Positions 27,712 to 36,656 of a stretch of 64,000 nucleotides of DNA are shown piece after piece. This stretch comes from Terrisporobacter petrolearius (lineage in GTDB: Bacteria; Bacillota; Clostridia; Peptostreptococcales; Peptostreptococcaceae). Made by a program: the position numbers and the translations under genes. A model generated the notes under the pieces. The model made no database searches and had not been told where the DNA came from. It saw only the letters and a list, made by a program, of their open reading frames with translations. The DNA lies in NCBI RefSeq assembly GCF_032598785.1, contig NZ_CP102984.1, one strand, 5' to 3'. Each line of letters opens with the position of its first letter. Position 1 is the first letter of the stretch.

Positions 27712-27768
27712 TAGACTTAACCTAAATCTAATATATATTTAACCTTTTAAATGTATTATTAAATTGTA
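27706..27768 (+). promoter_or_regulatory. PhoP-box-like promoter of pstCAB-phoU
   Basis: Hexamers TTTACA 27706, TTAACC 27717, CTAATA 27728 and TTAACC 27739 are on an exact 11-base period. TGTATTATTAAATTGTA (27752-27768) follows, starting 13 bases after the start of the last hexamer. The same 17-base block at the same distance occurs at the pstS promoter. Confidence 0.75.
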
Positions 27769-27818
27769 GAAATACAAAATACATTTAAATAAATTGAAAG
27801 AATAAAGGGGGAAATGTT

Positions 27819-28748
27819 TTGATTAATCAACAGATTACAGGAAAAAATCAAATCGTCACCAAAGATAAAAATAAAAAGAACAATAATAGAAAATATTTAA
27901 TAGAGAATATATCAAGTAAAGTATTTATGATAAGTGCATCAATATCCGTAATAAGTTTGCTATTGATTATAGGATTCGTATTTTATAAAGGTTTGACGCC
28001 ATTTTTGTTTAAAGGATATTCATTTGTAGACTTTCTAACGGGAACAGACTGGTTACCAAACTCAAATAAATTTGGTGTTGCTCCAATGATAGTAGCGTCT
28101 ATAGTAGCTACAATGGGATCTTTAATAATAGGAGTTCCAATAGGAATATTTACAGCAGTATTTTTAGCTGAGATAGCACCAAAGCCTGTGCAAAAGATTA
28201 TATCACCAGCAGTAGAATTACTTGCAGGAATACCTTCTGTATTATATGGATTATTTGGTTTAGCATTTATAGTACCTAATATTCAAAAATTATTAAATTT
28301 ACCAAAAGGACAAAGTTTATTAGCAGTAATACTAGTTTTAGCAATAATGATGTTACCAACAATAATTTCAGTGTCACAAACTGCAATAAAGGCAGTACCA
28401 AAAGCTTATAAAGAAGGATCATTGGCACTTGGAGCATCAAAAATAGAAACTATTTTTAAGGTTGTTTTACCAGCATCAAAATCAGGAATACTTGCAGCGG
28501 TAGTACTAGGAATAGGTAGAGCTATAGGGGAAACAATGGCAGTAATATTAGTTGCAGGAAACTCACCTATTATACCTACTTCTATTGTAGATGGTGTAAG
28601 ACCTTTAACTACAAATATAGCTCTTGAAATGGGATATGCATACGGAACGCATCAAGAAATGCTATTTGCTACAGGTGTTGTATTATTCATGTTTATACTA
28701 ATACTTAATCTAGTATTAAGAAAACTTACTAGTAAGGGAGAGCAGTAA
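27819..28748 (+). CDS. pstC: phosphate ABC transporter permease
   Basis: The 309-residue protein starts at TTG 27819 after AAGGGGG. It has six membrane segments and the binding-protein-dependent permease EAA loop (EGSLALGASKIETIFKVVLPAS). It forms the phosphate channel with PstA. The N-terminal 25 residues are charged and cytoplasmic. pstA begins 1 base after its stop. Confidence 0.95.
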   Translation: MINQQITGKNQIVTKDKNKKNNNRKYLIENISSKVFMISASISVISLLLIIGFVFYKGLTPFLFKGYSFVDFLTGTDWLPNSNKFGVAPMIVASIVATMGSLIIGVPIGIFTAVFLAEIAPKPVQKIISPAVELLAGIPSVLYGLFGLAFIVPNIQKLLNLPKGQSLLAVILVLAIMMLPTIISVSQTAIKAVPKAYKEGSLALGASKIETIFKVVLPASKSGILAAVVLGIGRAIGETMAVILVAGNSPIIPTSIVDGVRPLTTNIALEMGYAYGTHQEMLFATGVVLFMFILILNLVLRKLTSKGEQ

Positions 28749-28749
28749 G

Positions 28750-29574
28750 ATGAGAAAAATTAAAGATAATTTTTTAAGCTTCCTATTATATCTATCATCA
28801 TTTGTGACAGTGGGATTGTTAGTACTAATAGTAGGATTTATATTTGTTAACGGAATTAAAGGAATTAACTTGAGTTATATATTTAGTGATTATTCAGCAT
28901 CGAGAGATGGTGGAATTTTACCAATGATAGTAAGTACGGTATACATGGTAGTAATAGCCATAGTTATAGCAACTCCAATAGGTATTTTGTCAGCAATATA
29001 TCTTAATGAATATGCGAAAAAAGGAAAGATAGTAGAAATAATAAGATTTGCTACAGAATGTTTAGCAGGGATACCATCAATAATTTATGGTTTATTCGGG
29101 GGAATATTCTTTGTTGTAACATTGAAAATGCAATACTCAATAATTGCAGGAGCTTTAACAGTAGCAATAATAATACTTCCTGTAATCATAAGAACAACAG
29201 AAGAAGCTTTAAAAACAGTGCCAAATGAATTTAGAGAAGGATCATTGGCAATGGGGGCTACAAAGTTTCAAACTTTATATAAAGTTATAATACCAAGTGC
29301 ACTTCCAGGAATATTATCAGGAGTTATATTATCAATAGGACGTGTAATTGGTGAATCAGCAGCTGTATTATTAACAGCAGGAACAGTTGCTAGTATGCCA
29401 ACAAGTATATTTGACAGTGCTAGAACATTAACAGTTCACTCATATCTTTTAACAAAAGAAATGGGAGATATAAGCGGAGCCGCTAGTGTAGGTATAGTGT
29501 TAATCATAATAGTATTAATTTTAAATACAAGTACGAAGTTAATTGCTAAAAAGTTAAGTAAGGGTAACATATAG
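28750..29574 (+). CDS. pstA: phosphate ABC transporter permease
   Basis: The 274-residue protein has six membrane segments and the EAA loop EGSLAMGATKFQTLYKVIIPSA. It is the second permease of the phosphate transporter. Its ribosome site (AAGGGAG) lies inside the pstC 3' end, which indicates coupled translation. Confidence 0.95.
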   Translation: MRKIKDNFLSFLLYLSSFVTVGLLVLIVGFIFVNGIKGINLSYIFSDYSASRDGGILPMIVSTVYMVVIAIVIATPIGILSAIYLNEYAKKGKIVEIIRFATECLAGIPSIIYGLFGGIFFVVTLKMQYSIIAGALTVAIIILPVIIRTTEEALKTVPNEFREGSLAMGATKFQTLYKVIIPSALPGILSGVILSIGRVIGESAAVLLTAGTVASMPTSIFDSARTLTVHSYLLTKEMGDISGAASVGIVLIIIVLILNTSTKLIAKKLSKGNI

Positions 29575-29602
29575 TTGGCATGATATAAAAGGAGATAATA
29601 AG

Positions 29603-30367
29603 ATGAGTATAAATGATTCAAATAAATTAAGTGTTAAAGATTTAGATTTATTTTATGGAGAAAAACAAGCTTTAAATAAAATAAATATGGACATAAAACC
29701 TAATAAAGTTACTGCTTTAATAGGACCATCAGGATGTGGTAAATCAACTTTTTTAAGAACTTTAAATAGAATGAACGACTTAATAGAAGATGTTAAAATA
29801 AAAGGTGTAGTAAAAGTTGATGGTGATGATATTTACAAAACTAATGATGTAATAAAGCTAAGAACAAAGATAGGTATGGTATTTCAAAAACCAAACTTAT
29901 TTCCAATGAGTATATATGACAATGTGGCTTATGGTCCTAGAGTACATGGAATAAAAGATAGAAAAACTTTAGATAAAATAGTAGAAGAAAGTTTAAAAGG
30001 AGCAGCTATTTGGGAAGAAGTAAAAGATAGATTAAAATCTCCAGCCCTTGGTTTATCTGGAGGACAGCAACAAAGAGTATGTATAGCAAGGACTATAGCG
30101 ATGAAACCAGATGTAATCTTAATGGATGAACCAACTTCAGCTCTTGACCCTATATCTACAGCAAAAGTTGAAGAGTTAATCTTTGAATTAAAGAAAGACT
30201 ATACTATTGTAATAGTTACTCATAATATGCAACAAGCAGCTCGTATATCAGATGAAACAGGATTCTTTTTAAATGGTGAACTAATAGAGTATAATAATAC
30301 TAAGGAAATATTCACTATACCATATGATAAGAGAACAGAGGATTATATTACAGGAAGATTTGGTTAA
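29603..30367 (+). CDS. pstB: phosphate ABC transporter ATP-binding protein
   Basis: The 254-residue ATPase has Walker A GPSGCGKS (41-48), signature LSGGQQQR, Walker B VILMDEPTSALD and switch His (VTHNMQQAAR). It drives phosphate uptake through PstCA. The ATG follows AAAGGAGATAATAAG. Confidence 0.97.
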   Translation: MSINDSNKLSVKDLDLFYGEKQALNKINMDIKPNKVTALIGPSGCGKSTFLRTLNRMNDLIEDVKIKGVVKVDGDDIYKTNDVIKLRTKIGMVFQKPNLFPMSIYDNVAYGPRVHGIKDRKTLDKIVEESLKGAAIWEEVKDRLKSPALGLSGGQQQRVCIARTIAMKPDVILMDEPTSALDPISTAKVEELIFELKKDYTIVIVTHNMQQAARISDETGFFLNGELIEYNNTKEIFTIPYDKRTEDYITGRFG

Positions 30368-30397
30368 GATTAATTATTTAAGAAAGAGGGGCGAATA

Positions 30398-31054
30398 ATG
30401 GTTATTACTAATTTAGACATAAGTATTCAATCTCTTAAAGAGTATACTTTAAGGATGATTGAAAAGTGCCAGGATTCTGTTGATTTATCAGTAGAATATA
30501 TGATAAAGAAAGACATGAAAAGCACAAAAAAAATAATTAGAGAAGATGATGATATTGATATACTAAGGGAGTATATAAGAGATAGAAGTATAGAACTTAT
30601 GGCCTTAAAACAACCTTTAGCTAGGGACTTAAGATATATTTATGCTATTTGTGATATATCTACAGAATTAGAAAGAATAGGTGACTATGCAGCTAATATT
30701 TGTAGGGAAAGTTTAGAAATAGGTGAAGAACCATTTATAAAAGAGTTAATAGACATAACTATAATGAAAGAAATTTGCTGTGAAATGCTGAAAGATTTAT
30801 GGGTTGCATTAAAAGATGATAATGCAAATTTAGCTTATGAAATAGCTCAAAAAGATAGTGAGATAGATTTGTTATATGAAAGAGTAAGACAAGATTGCTT
30901 GCAAGTTATGCACAGTGATCCAGAAAAAAATATTAATCAAGGAATGAGATTAGTATTTATAGGTAGATATCTTGAAAGAATTGGTGATCATATAACTAAT
31001 ATATGTGAAAAAATTATCTATGCTAAAAATGGCGAGATGATAGAAATTGGATAG
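30398..31054 (+). CDS. phoU: phosphate transport regulator
   Basis: The 218-residue helical protein has two PhoU repeats, with metal-binding signatures ELERIGDYAANI (about residue 88) and YLERIGDHITNI (about 191). PhoU links PstB to the sensor kinase and shuts the Pho response down when phosphate is plentiful. It is the last gene of the pstCAB-phoU unit; the two-component genes are not in the window. Confidence 0.95.
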   Translation: MVITNLDISIQSLKEYTLRMIEKCQDSVDLSVEYMIKKDMKSTKKIIREDDDIDILREYIRDRSIELMALKQPLARDLRYIYAICDISTELERIGDYAANICRESLEIGEEPFIKELIDITIMKEICCEMLKDLWVALKDDNANLAYEIAQKDSEIDLLYERVRQDCLQVMHSDPEKNINQGMRLVFIGRYLERIGDHITNICEKIIYAKNGEMIEIG

Positions 31055-31062
31055 ATTTTAAA

Positions 31063-31099
31063 AAATAAAACTGTTTAAAAGCAGCTTTATTTTTTTTTA
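31063..31099 (+). terminator. intrinsic terminator of pstCAB-phoU
   Basis: AATAAAACTG pairs with CAGCTTTATT (one mismatch), followed by a run of T. Confidence 0.75.
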
Positions 31100-31146
31100 G
31101 CATATATTTTTATAAAGAGATAAATAAAAATATATGAGGTGATTAA

Positions 31147-31485
31147 ATGAGTAACTACTATGAATATTGTAGGAGTTTATCTATAAATTATTATCCTAAA
31201 ATTTATAATGACATTATTATTGAAATAAAAAAATTACTTAAAGAAACTCCTACAAGTGTTATGTTACCATTTCCAAGTAGAGATGATTTTGATGATTTAG
31301 TTAATAAAGTTTACTTAGGATATAAAGAAAAAGTTTACAAAGATATGAATGAAGGTGAAATTTATTATATTCATTTTTGTAATGATGATTTAACTAGAGT
31401 AATAAAAGATTTAATATCAATACTTCTTATTAATATTTTGTTAGATAATAGAAAAATGTTAAAAAATTATCCATGTTATTACTAA
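31147..31485 (+). CDS. hypothetical protein, 112 aa
   Basis: The ATG follows TGAGGTGATTAA. The product is soluble, rich in Tyr, Asn and Asp, with a hydrophobic helix near the C terminus (VIKDLISILLINILLD). No motif is recognised and there are no Cys clusters. The gap of 46 bases to the next gene suggests possible co-transcription with the exporter-like gene. Confidence 0.6.
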   Translation: MSNYYEYCRSLSINYYPKIYNDIIIEIKKLLKETPTSVMLPFPSRDDFDDLVNKVYLGYKEKVYKDMNEGEIYYIHFCNDDLTRVIKDLISILLINILLDNRKMLKNYPCYY

Positions 31486-31531
31486 ATATATTATACTAGG
31501 TAAGGACAAATGACATGGGTGGAGGAAAGAA

Positions 31532-32407
31532 ATGCGGTTACAAAATATTATAGGCATGAGGACTATAAAGACAGGAATAGCAGTTATGTTGTGTTGTATA
31601 TTAACTAGGTTTGCCGTAGACAATATGTTTTACTGTGCTATAGCGTGTGTAGTGACTATGCAAGACACTATAAAGACATCTTTTAAAATGGGAACACAAA
31701 GAGTGTTTGGTACATTAATAGGAGGGTTAATAGGTTTTTTGCTTGTATTAATATCTCCAGCAAATCCAGTATTATGTGGAATCGGAATTATGCTAGTTAT
31801 AAAATGCTGCAATATGTTTAAGTTGTCTTCTTTAGTAGTATCAAGTGTTACATTTTTATCTTTATATTTAGGATATGTTGATAGGGCGCCCTTACTTTAT
31901 TCTATTCAAAGAATAATAGATACATCCATAGGAGTTATTATGGGACTTATTATTAATTATAGTGTGGCAAGGCCGAATTATTATGATAACACTATAAATG
32001 AATTTGAAAAAATCAAATCCCTATGCGAAGAAAGCTTAAGAAATATAGTAATTGGTAAGAGAGATTTACAACTTGATAGTATTGAAAATAAGATAAAAAC
32101 TTCAGAGACAATTTACTCAAAGCTTATAGATGAATTAAATTATAGTAAGGGTAGCTTTAATTTAGACATTATAGATAAATCCTTAGATTTATGCAGACAA
32201 ATATTTTTCCACATAAAATCTATAGAATTACTAGAAAAAGAATTATTTTTAACTAAAGATAATTATAAAAGATTAAAAAAGCTTTATAAAAATGAACAAA
32301 TTTTATTGCAGGTTAATGAAGATGAAAGTCCTGTATTTAACTTTCACTTAAATAAAGTAATAGAAAAAACAAACCTACTAGAAGAATTAATAGAACCAAA
32401 TTGTTAG
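31532..32407 (+). CDS. aromatic acid exporter / FUSC family membrane protein
   Basis: The 291-residue protein has an N-terminal domain of about six membrane segments with the motif RVFGTLIGGLIGFLLVLI and preceding TMQDTIKTSFKMGTQR, typical of ArAE_1/FUSC proteins. About 130 residues of cytoplasmic helical domain follow. Family members are proposed to export aromatic acids or other small anions. The substrate here is unknown. The ribosome site is GGTGGAGGAAAG. Confidence 0.85.
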   Translation: MRLQNIIGMRTIKTGIAVMLCCILTRFAVDNMFYCAIACVVTMQDTIKTSFKMGTQRVFGTLIGGLIGFLLVLISPANPVLCGIGIMLVIKCCNMFKLSSLVVSSVTFLSLYLGYVDRAPLLYSIQRIIDTSIGVIMGLIINYSVARPNYYDNTINEFEKIKSLCEESLRNIVIGKRDLQLDSIENKIKTSETIYSKLIDELNYSKGSFNLDIIDKSLDLCRQIFFHIKSIELLEKELFLTKDNYKRLKKLYKNEQILLQVNEDESPVFNFHLNKVIEKTNLLEELIEPNC

Positions 32408-32480
32408 TTATAGTTTGCATAAAAGTATAAGATAAAGGAAACAATTATTGTATAAAATATAATTAAAGAAGTGACTATAT

Positions 32481-33173
32481 ATGATGAGACTAAGAAAAAA
32501 CATAGTAATAAAATCATTTATTTTTTTTATTTTAATTACAGTAAATATTTTAGGATTTAGCAACAAATTAGTTAGTTTTGCAGAAGGTAAAAAAATTGCA
32601 TATATAACATTTGATGATGGGCCGTCCAAGTATACTAGGCAAATAATTGATATCTTAGATGACAATAATGTTAAAGGCACATTCTTTATGATAAACGATA
32701 ATATGATAGTATTTAAAGATGATGTCAAAAAGATGACTTCAGAAGGTCACGGAACTGGGTTTCATGGAGTAACTCATGATATAAACGAATTATATAAAAC
32801 TGAAGATTCAGCTATAGAAGAGTTTAGAACCTGCAATAGAACATTTTATAAGATAACAGGGCAAACATCAAGGTTAGTAAGAATACCATTTGGTAGTAAA
32901 CCGTATATGGTAGAAAGTATTTATAAAAAATTTATTGATGAAGGCTATTTACTTTGGGATTGGACCCTTGACACAGAGGACTGGAAATCATCAGAGGACC
33001 AAATAGTAAGTAACATATTATATTATGCAAGAGAAAGAGATGAAGTGGTAATATTATTACATGAGAATCAAAGAACAGTAGACTGTTTAAATAATATTAT
33101 AGACATATTGAAAGAAAGAGGATACGATATAAGACCTATTACTCATGATGTAAAACCTAAAAATTTCTGGTAA
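32481..33173 (+). CDS. polysaccharide deacetylase family protein
   Basis: The 230-residue protein has a signal peptide or anchor (about residues 9-33). Its NodB domain contains motif 1 TFDDGPS (catalytic and metal Asp), motif 2 GFHGVTHD, motif 3 RIPFGS, motif 4 DWTLDTEDW and motif 5 ILLHE. It likely removes N-acetyl groups from cell-wall glycans outside the membrane. In motif 2 the usual H(S/T)xxH is H-G-V-T-H, so metal binding should be retained. It is monocistronic, ahead of the valS T-box. Confidence 0.88.
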   Translation: MMRLRKNIVIKSFIFFILITVNILGFSNKLVSFAEGKKIAYITFDDGPSKYTRQIIDILDDNNVKGTFFMINDNMIVFKDDVKKMTSEGHGTGFHGVTHDINELYKTEDSAIEEFRTCNRTFYKITGQTSRLVRIPFGSKPYMVESIYKKFIDEGYLLWDWTLDTEDWKSSEDQIVSNILYYARERDEVVILLHENQRTVDCLNNIIDILKERGYDIRPITHDVKPKNFW

Positions 33174-33206
33174 GGTTTTGGCAACATAGAATAATATATA
33201 ATTAAA

Positions 33207-33548
33207 TTGACAATAATCATGGAAATTAGTTATAATAAATATTAATAATAATCTAATAAAAAATATAAAAACTATGAAAAAGAGGAGTATGTAAATACAC
33301 TACAAGAGAGGAAAATTAATAGCTGAAAGATTTTCTTAGTAAATGTTTACAGAAGGTAGCTTTGGAGTTTCTAAGCTGAACTAATAGTAAGTTTAGACGG
33401 TGGGAATCGTTAAAATCTATTAAGAGCCTAGAATTAGCTAAGTGTTTTTATAAAATTAATTACACCATATGAGCAAAGCGAATTTTATGGAATTAAGGTG
33501 GTAACGCGAGCTTTTCGTCCTTATATATAGGATGAAGAGCTCTTTTTA
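33207..33548 (+). promoter_or_regulatory. T-box leader of valS with promoter
   Basis: The promoter is TTGACA (33207), 18 bases and TATAAT (33231). Stem I begins near AGAGAGG (about 33304), with the distal GCTGAAA loop. A GTA valine codon at 33356-33358 in AGAAGGTAGCTTTGGAG is the likely specifier; the trpS leader has TGG at the equivalent place. The T-box core is AAGGTGGTAACGCG (33495-33508). The terminator is GAGCTTTTCGTCCT / AGGATGAAGAGCTC plus T run. Uncharged tRNA-Val would favour read-through into valS. Confidence 0.9.
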
Positions 33549-33554
33549 TATTTA

Positions 33555-33752
33555 AGGATATTATAGATTATCTGGTTTAATTTATAATATTTACTACTTC
33601 AAATGGAGCAAGGTCGTTGTCTAAAATTTCATGGCGCCCACCTAGTAGCCTAAAGCGATAGCAAAACGATGCAAACATGTTGCTCAAAGGCATCTCGTTG
33701 GCGACATGAAGTATAGCACCCACACAGCGACTTAAGCGAAGGGAATTTTATA
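33555..33752 (+). repeat. interspersed repeat, copy 3 (full length)
   Basis: It starts AGGATATTATAG, 6 bases past the T-box terminator, with a weak hairpin whose loop contains CTGGTTTA. The core (33606-33752) has the head GAGCAAGGTCGTTGTCT, module CGCCCACCTAGTAGCC, centre CAAACATG and CTCGTTGGCG, module CACCCACACAGCGAC, and tail GAAGGGAATTTTATA. It separates the T-box from the valS ribosome site. Confidence 0.85.
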
Positions 33753-33810
33753 ATCATAAATGCAAATTAATTTGCAAAAATATATTAATAATAACAAGGA
33801 GGAAACAAGG

Positions 33811-36471
33811 ATGGAAATAAAAAACTTATCGAAAACTTATGATCCAAAAGACTTTGAAAAAAGACTATATGATGAGTGGTTAGACAAAGGTTACTTCAAA
33901 TCAAGCCCAAATCCTGATAAGAAACCTTACTGTATAGTTTTACCACCACCAAATATAACAGGGCAATTACATATGGGGCATGCTCTTGACCATACATTAC
34001 AAGATGTTCTTATAAGATGGAAACGTATGGATGGTTTTGAAACTTTATGGCAACCAGGAACTGACCATGCTTCTATAGCAACAGAAGTTAAAGTTGTTGA
34101 AAGAATAAAAGCACAAGAAGGAAAAACTAAGTACGAATTAGGAAGGGAAGAATTCCTAAAGAGAGCTATGGACTGGAGAAATGAATTTGGTAGAAAAATA
34201 GTAGACCAAATGCAACAATTAGGAGACTCTTGTGACTGGGATAGAGAAAGATTTACAATGGATGAAGGATGTAATGAAGCTGTTACTGATTTCTTCATAA
34301 AACTTTATGAAAAAGGTCAAATATACAGAGGAAACAGAATAATAAACTGGTGTCCGGATTGTAAAACTACACTATCAGATGCTGAAGTTGAACATGAAGA
34401 AAAAGATGGAAACTTCTATCACATAAAATACTTCTTAAAAGACAGTGACGATTTCTTAGAAATAGCTACAACTAGACCAGAAACTATGCTTGGAGATACA
34501 GGTATAGCTGTAAATCCAGAAGATGAAAGATACACTCACTTAGTAGGGAAAACTGCAATACTTCCAATAGTAGGAAGAGAGCTTCCAATAGTAGCAGATG
34601 ACTATGTTGATAAAGATTTCGGTTCTGGAGCTGTTAAAATGACTCCTGCTCATGACCCTAACGATTTTGGTGTTGGTCAAAGACATAACTTAGAAGAAAT
34701 CAACGTTATGAACGAAGATGGAACTATGAATGAACTTGCTGGTAAATACCAAGGTATGGACAGGTATGAGTGTAGAAAACAATTAATGAAAGATTTAGAA
34801 GAAGCAGGATATGTTATAGCTGTTAAAGATCATCCACATGCAGTTGGTACTTGTTACAGATGTCATACTATAATAGAACCAAGACTTTCTGAGCAATGGT
34901 TTGTCAAAATGGATGAATTAGCAAAACCTGCTATAGATATATTAAAATCAAAAGAATTAGAGTTTGTACCAGAAAGATATGACAAAACATATTTACAATG
35001 GTTAGAAAATATAAGAGACTGGTGTATTTCTAGACAGTTATGGTGGGGTCACCAAATACCTGCTTACTACTGTCAAGAATGTGGTGAAGTAATAGTAGCT
35101 AAAGAAAAACCAGAAGCATGTAAATGTGGATGCTCTGACTTAAAGCGAGATGAAGATGTACTAGATACATGGTTCTCATCTGCTTTATGGCCTTTCTCAA
35201 CATTAGGATGGCCTAATAACACTGAAGAATTAGAATACTACTATCCAACTAACGTACTTGTTACTGGATACGATATAATATTCTTCTGGGTTGTAAGAAT
35301 GGCATTTGCAGGAATGTTCTGTATGAACGAAAAACCATTTGACCACGTATTAATACATGGACTTGTTAGAGATTCTCAAGGTAGAAAAATGAGTAAATCT
35401 TTAGGAAATGGTATAGATCCACTTGAAGTAATAGACCAATACGGAGCTGATGCTTTAAGATTCATGTTAGTAACTGGAAACTCTCCAGGAAACGATATGA
35501 GATTCTACATGGAAAGAGTTGAAGCATCTAGAAACTTTGCTAATAAATTATGGAATGCATCTAGATTTGTATTTATGAACATAGATGAAGAAATAATGAA
35601 TGGAGTAAATAGAGAATCTGTTAAGGCTAACTTAACAATAGCAGATAAATGGATAATATCTAGAGCAAACAATGTTGTTAAAGAAGTTATAGACAACATG
35701 GACAAGTTTGATTTAGGTATAGCAGCACAAAAAATCTACGATTTTGCGTGGACAGAGTACTGTGACTGGTATATAGAAATAGTTAAACCAAGATTATACG
35801 GAGATGATGTTCAAGCTAAGAAAGCTGCTCTATACACTCTAACTTATGTTCTTGAAACTATATTAAAATTATTACATCCATATATGCCTTTCATAACAGA
35901 AGAAATATACACTTATCTTCCAACTGTAGAAGGAAGCATAGTTATAGCTAACTGGCCTCACTACAAAGAAGAAGATAATATGGCAAGTGAAGAAGAAATG
36001 ATGGAACTTGCTATGGATGGTATAAGAAATATAAGAAACGCTAGAGCTGAAATGGATGTTCCACCATCTAAGAAAGCTAAAGTAATAATAGTTCCAATAA
36101 AAGATAAAAAACCAGCTGTAGAAGCTACTAGAGAGTACTTTGTAACTCTAGCATCCGCTTCAATGGTAGAAATAGCTGACAATGAAAATAACATCCCAGA
36201 AGATGCTGTATCAGTTGTTATAGATGGAGTTAAAATATTTATACCACTTGATGAATTAGTTGACTTCCAAAAGGAAAAAGAAAGATTAACTAAAGAAAAA
36301 GCTAAATTAGAAGGCGAAATAAAAAGAGTTAACGGGAAACTTTCTAACCAAGGTTTCTTAGCTAAAGCACCAGAAAGCTTAGTTAACGAAGAAAAAGCTA
36401 AAAAAGAAAAATTCGAAGAAATGATGAAATCAGTTGTTGAAAGACTTGAAAATATAGAATCAAAGTTATAA
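33811..36471 (+). CDS. valS: valyl-tRNA synthetase
   Basis: The start is ATG 33811 after AAGGAGG; an ATG at 33760 lies at the end of the repeat and is rejected. The 886-residue class I synthetase has a HIGH motif (QLHMGHAL), an editing domain with TTRPETMLGDTGIAV and GSGAVKMTPAHDPNDF, and two zinc-type Cys clusters. KMSKS (GRKMSKSLGNG) and a C-terminal coiled-coil tRNA-binding arm (KEKERLTKEKAKLEGEIKRV) complete it. It charges tRNA-Val and is controlled by the T-box upstream. Confidence 0.97.
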   Translation: MEIKNLSKTYDPKDFEKRLYDEWLDKGYFKSSPNPDKKPYCIVLPPPNITGQLHMGHALDHTLQDVLIRWKRMDGFETLWQPGTDHASIATEVKVVERIKAQEGKTKYELGREEFLKRAMDWRNEFGRKIVDQMQQLGDSCDWDRERFTMDEGCNEAVTDFFIKLYEKGQIYRGNRIINWCPDCKTTLSDAEVEHEEKDGNFYHIKYFLKDSDDFLEIATTRPETMLGDTGIAVNPEDERYTHLVGKTAILPIVGRELPIVADDYVDKDFGSGAVKMTPAHDPNDFGVGQRHNLEEINVMNEDGTMNELAGKYQGMDRYECRKQLMKDLEEAGYVIAVKDHPHAVGTCYRCHTIIEPRLSEQWFVKMDELAKPAIDILKSKELEFVPERYDKTYLQWLENIRDWCISRQLWWGHQIPAYYCQECGEVIVAKEKPEACKCGCSDLKRDEDVLDTWFSSALWPFSTLGWPNNTEELEYYYPTNVLVTGYDIIFFWVVRMAFAGMFCMNEKPFDHVLIHGLVRDSQGRKMSKSLGNGIDPLEVIDQYGADALRFMLVTGNSPGNDMRFYMERVEASRNFANKLWNASRFVFMNIDEEIMNGVNRESVKANLTIADKWIISRANNVVKEVIDNMDKFDLGIAAQKIYDFAWTEYCDWYIEIVKPRLYGDDVQAKKAALYTLTYVLETILKLLHPYMPFITEEIYTYLPTVEGSIVIANWPHYKEEDNMASEEEMMELAMDGIRNIRNARAEMDVPPSKKAKVIIVPIKDKKPAVEATREYFVTLASASMVEIADNENNIPEDAVSVVIDGVKIFIPLDELVDFQKEKERLTKEKAKLEGEIKRVNGKLSNQGFLAKAPESLVNEEKAKKEKFEEMMKSVVERLENIESKL

Positions 36472-36477
36472 TCTAAA

Positions 36478-36517
36478 GAAGGTCATGTTTATAAGTTTTA
36501 TAGACATGGCCTTTTAA
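36478..36517 (+). terminator. intrinsic terminator of valS
   Basis: AAGGTCATGTTTATAA pairs with TTTATAGACATGGCCTT, followed by TTT. Confidence 0.85.
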
Positions 36518-36656
36518 ATTGTAAGGATTTTATAATTTTTTCTCAAATTATGTGATAAACCTCAAAATGTATTATAATAAACTATAGATACTTAAATTAT
36601 GAAAAAATAAAGCAAGATTACGTATAAATACTTAATTTAGTTGAGGGGGAAGAAAA

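Noticed and set aside
33381..33390. GTA at 33387 as the valS specifier codon
   Set aside because: The GTA at 33356-33358 sits in the context (GAAGGTAGCTTTGGAG) that matches the TGG position in the trpS leader better.
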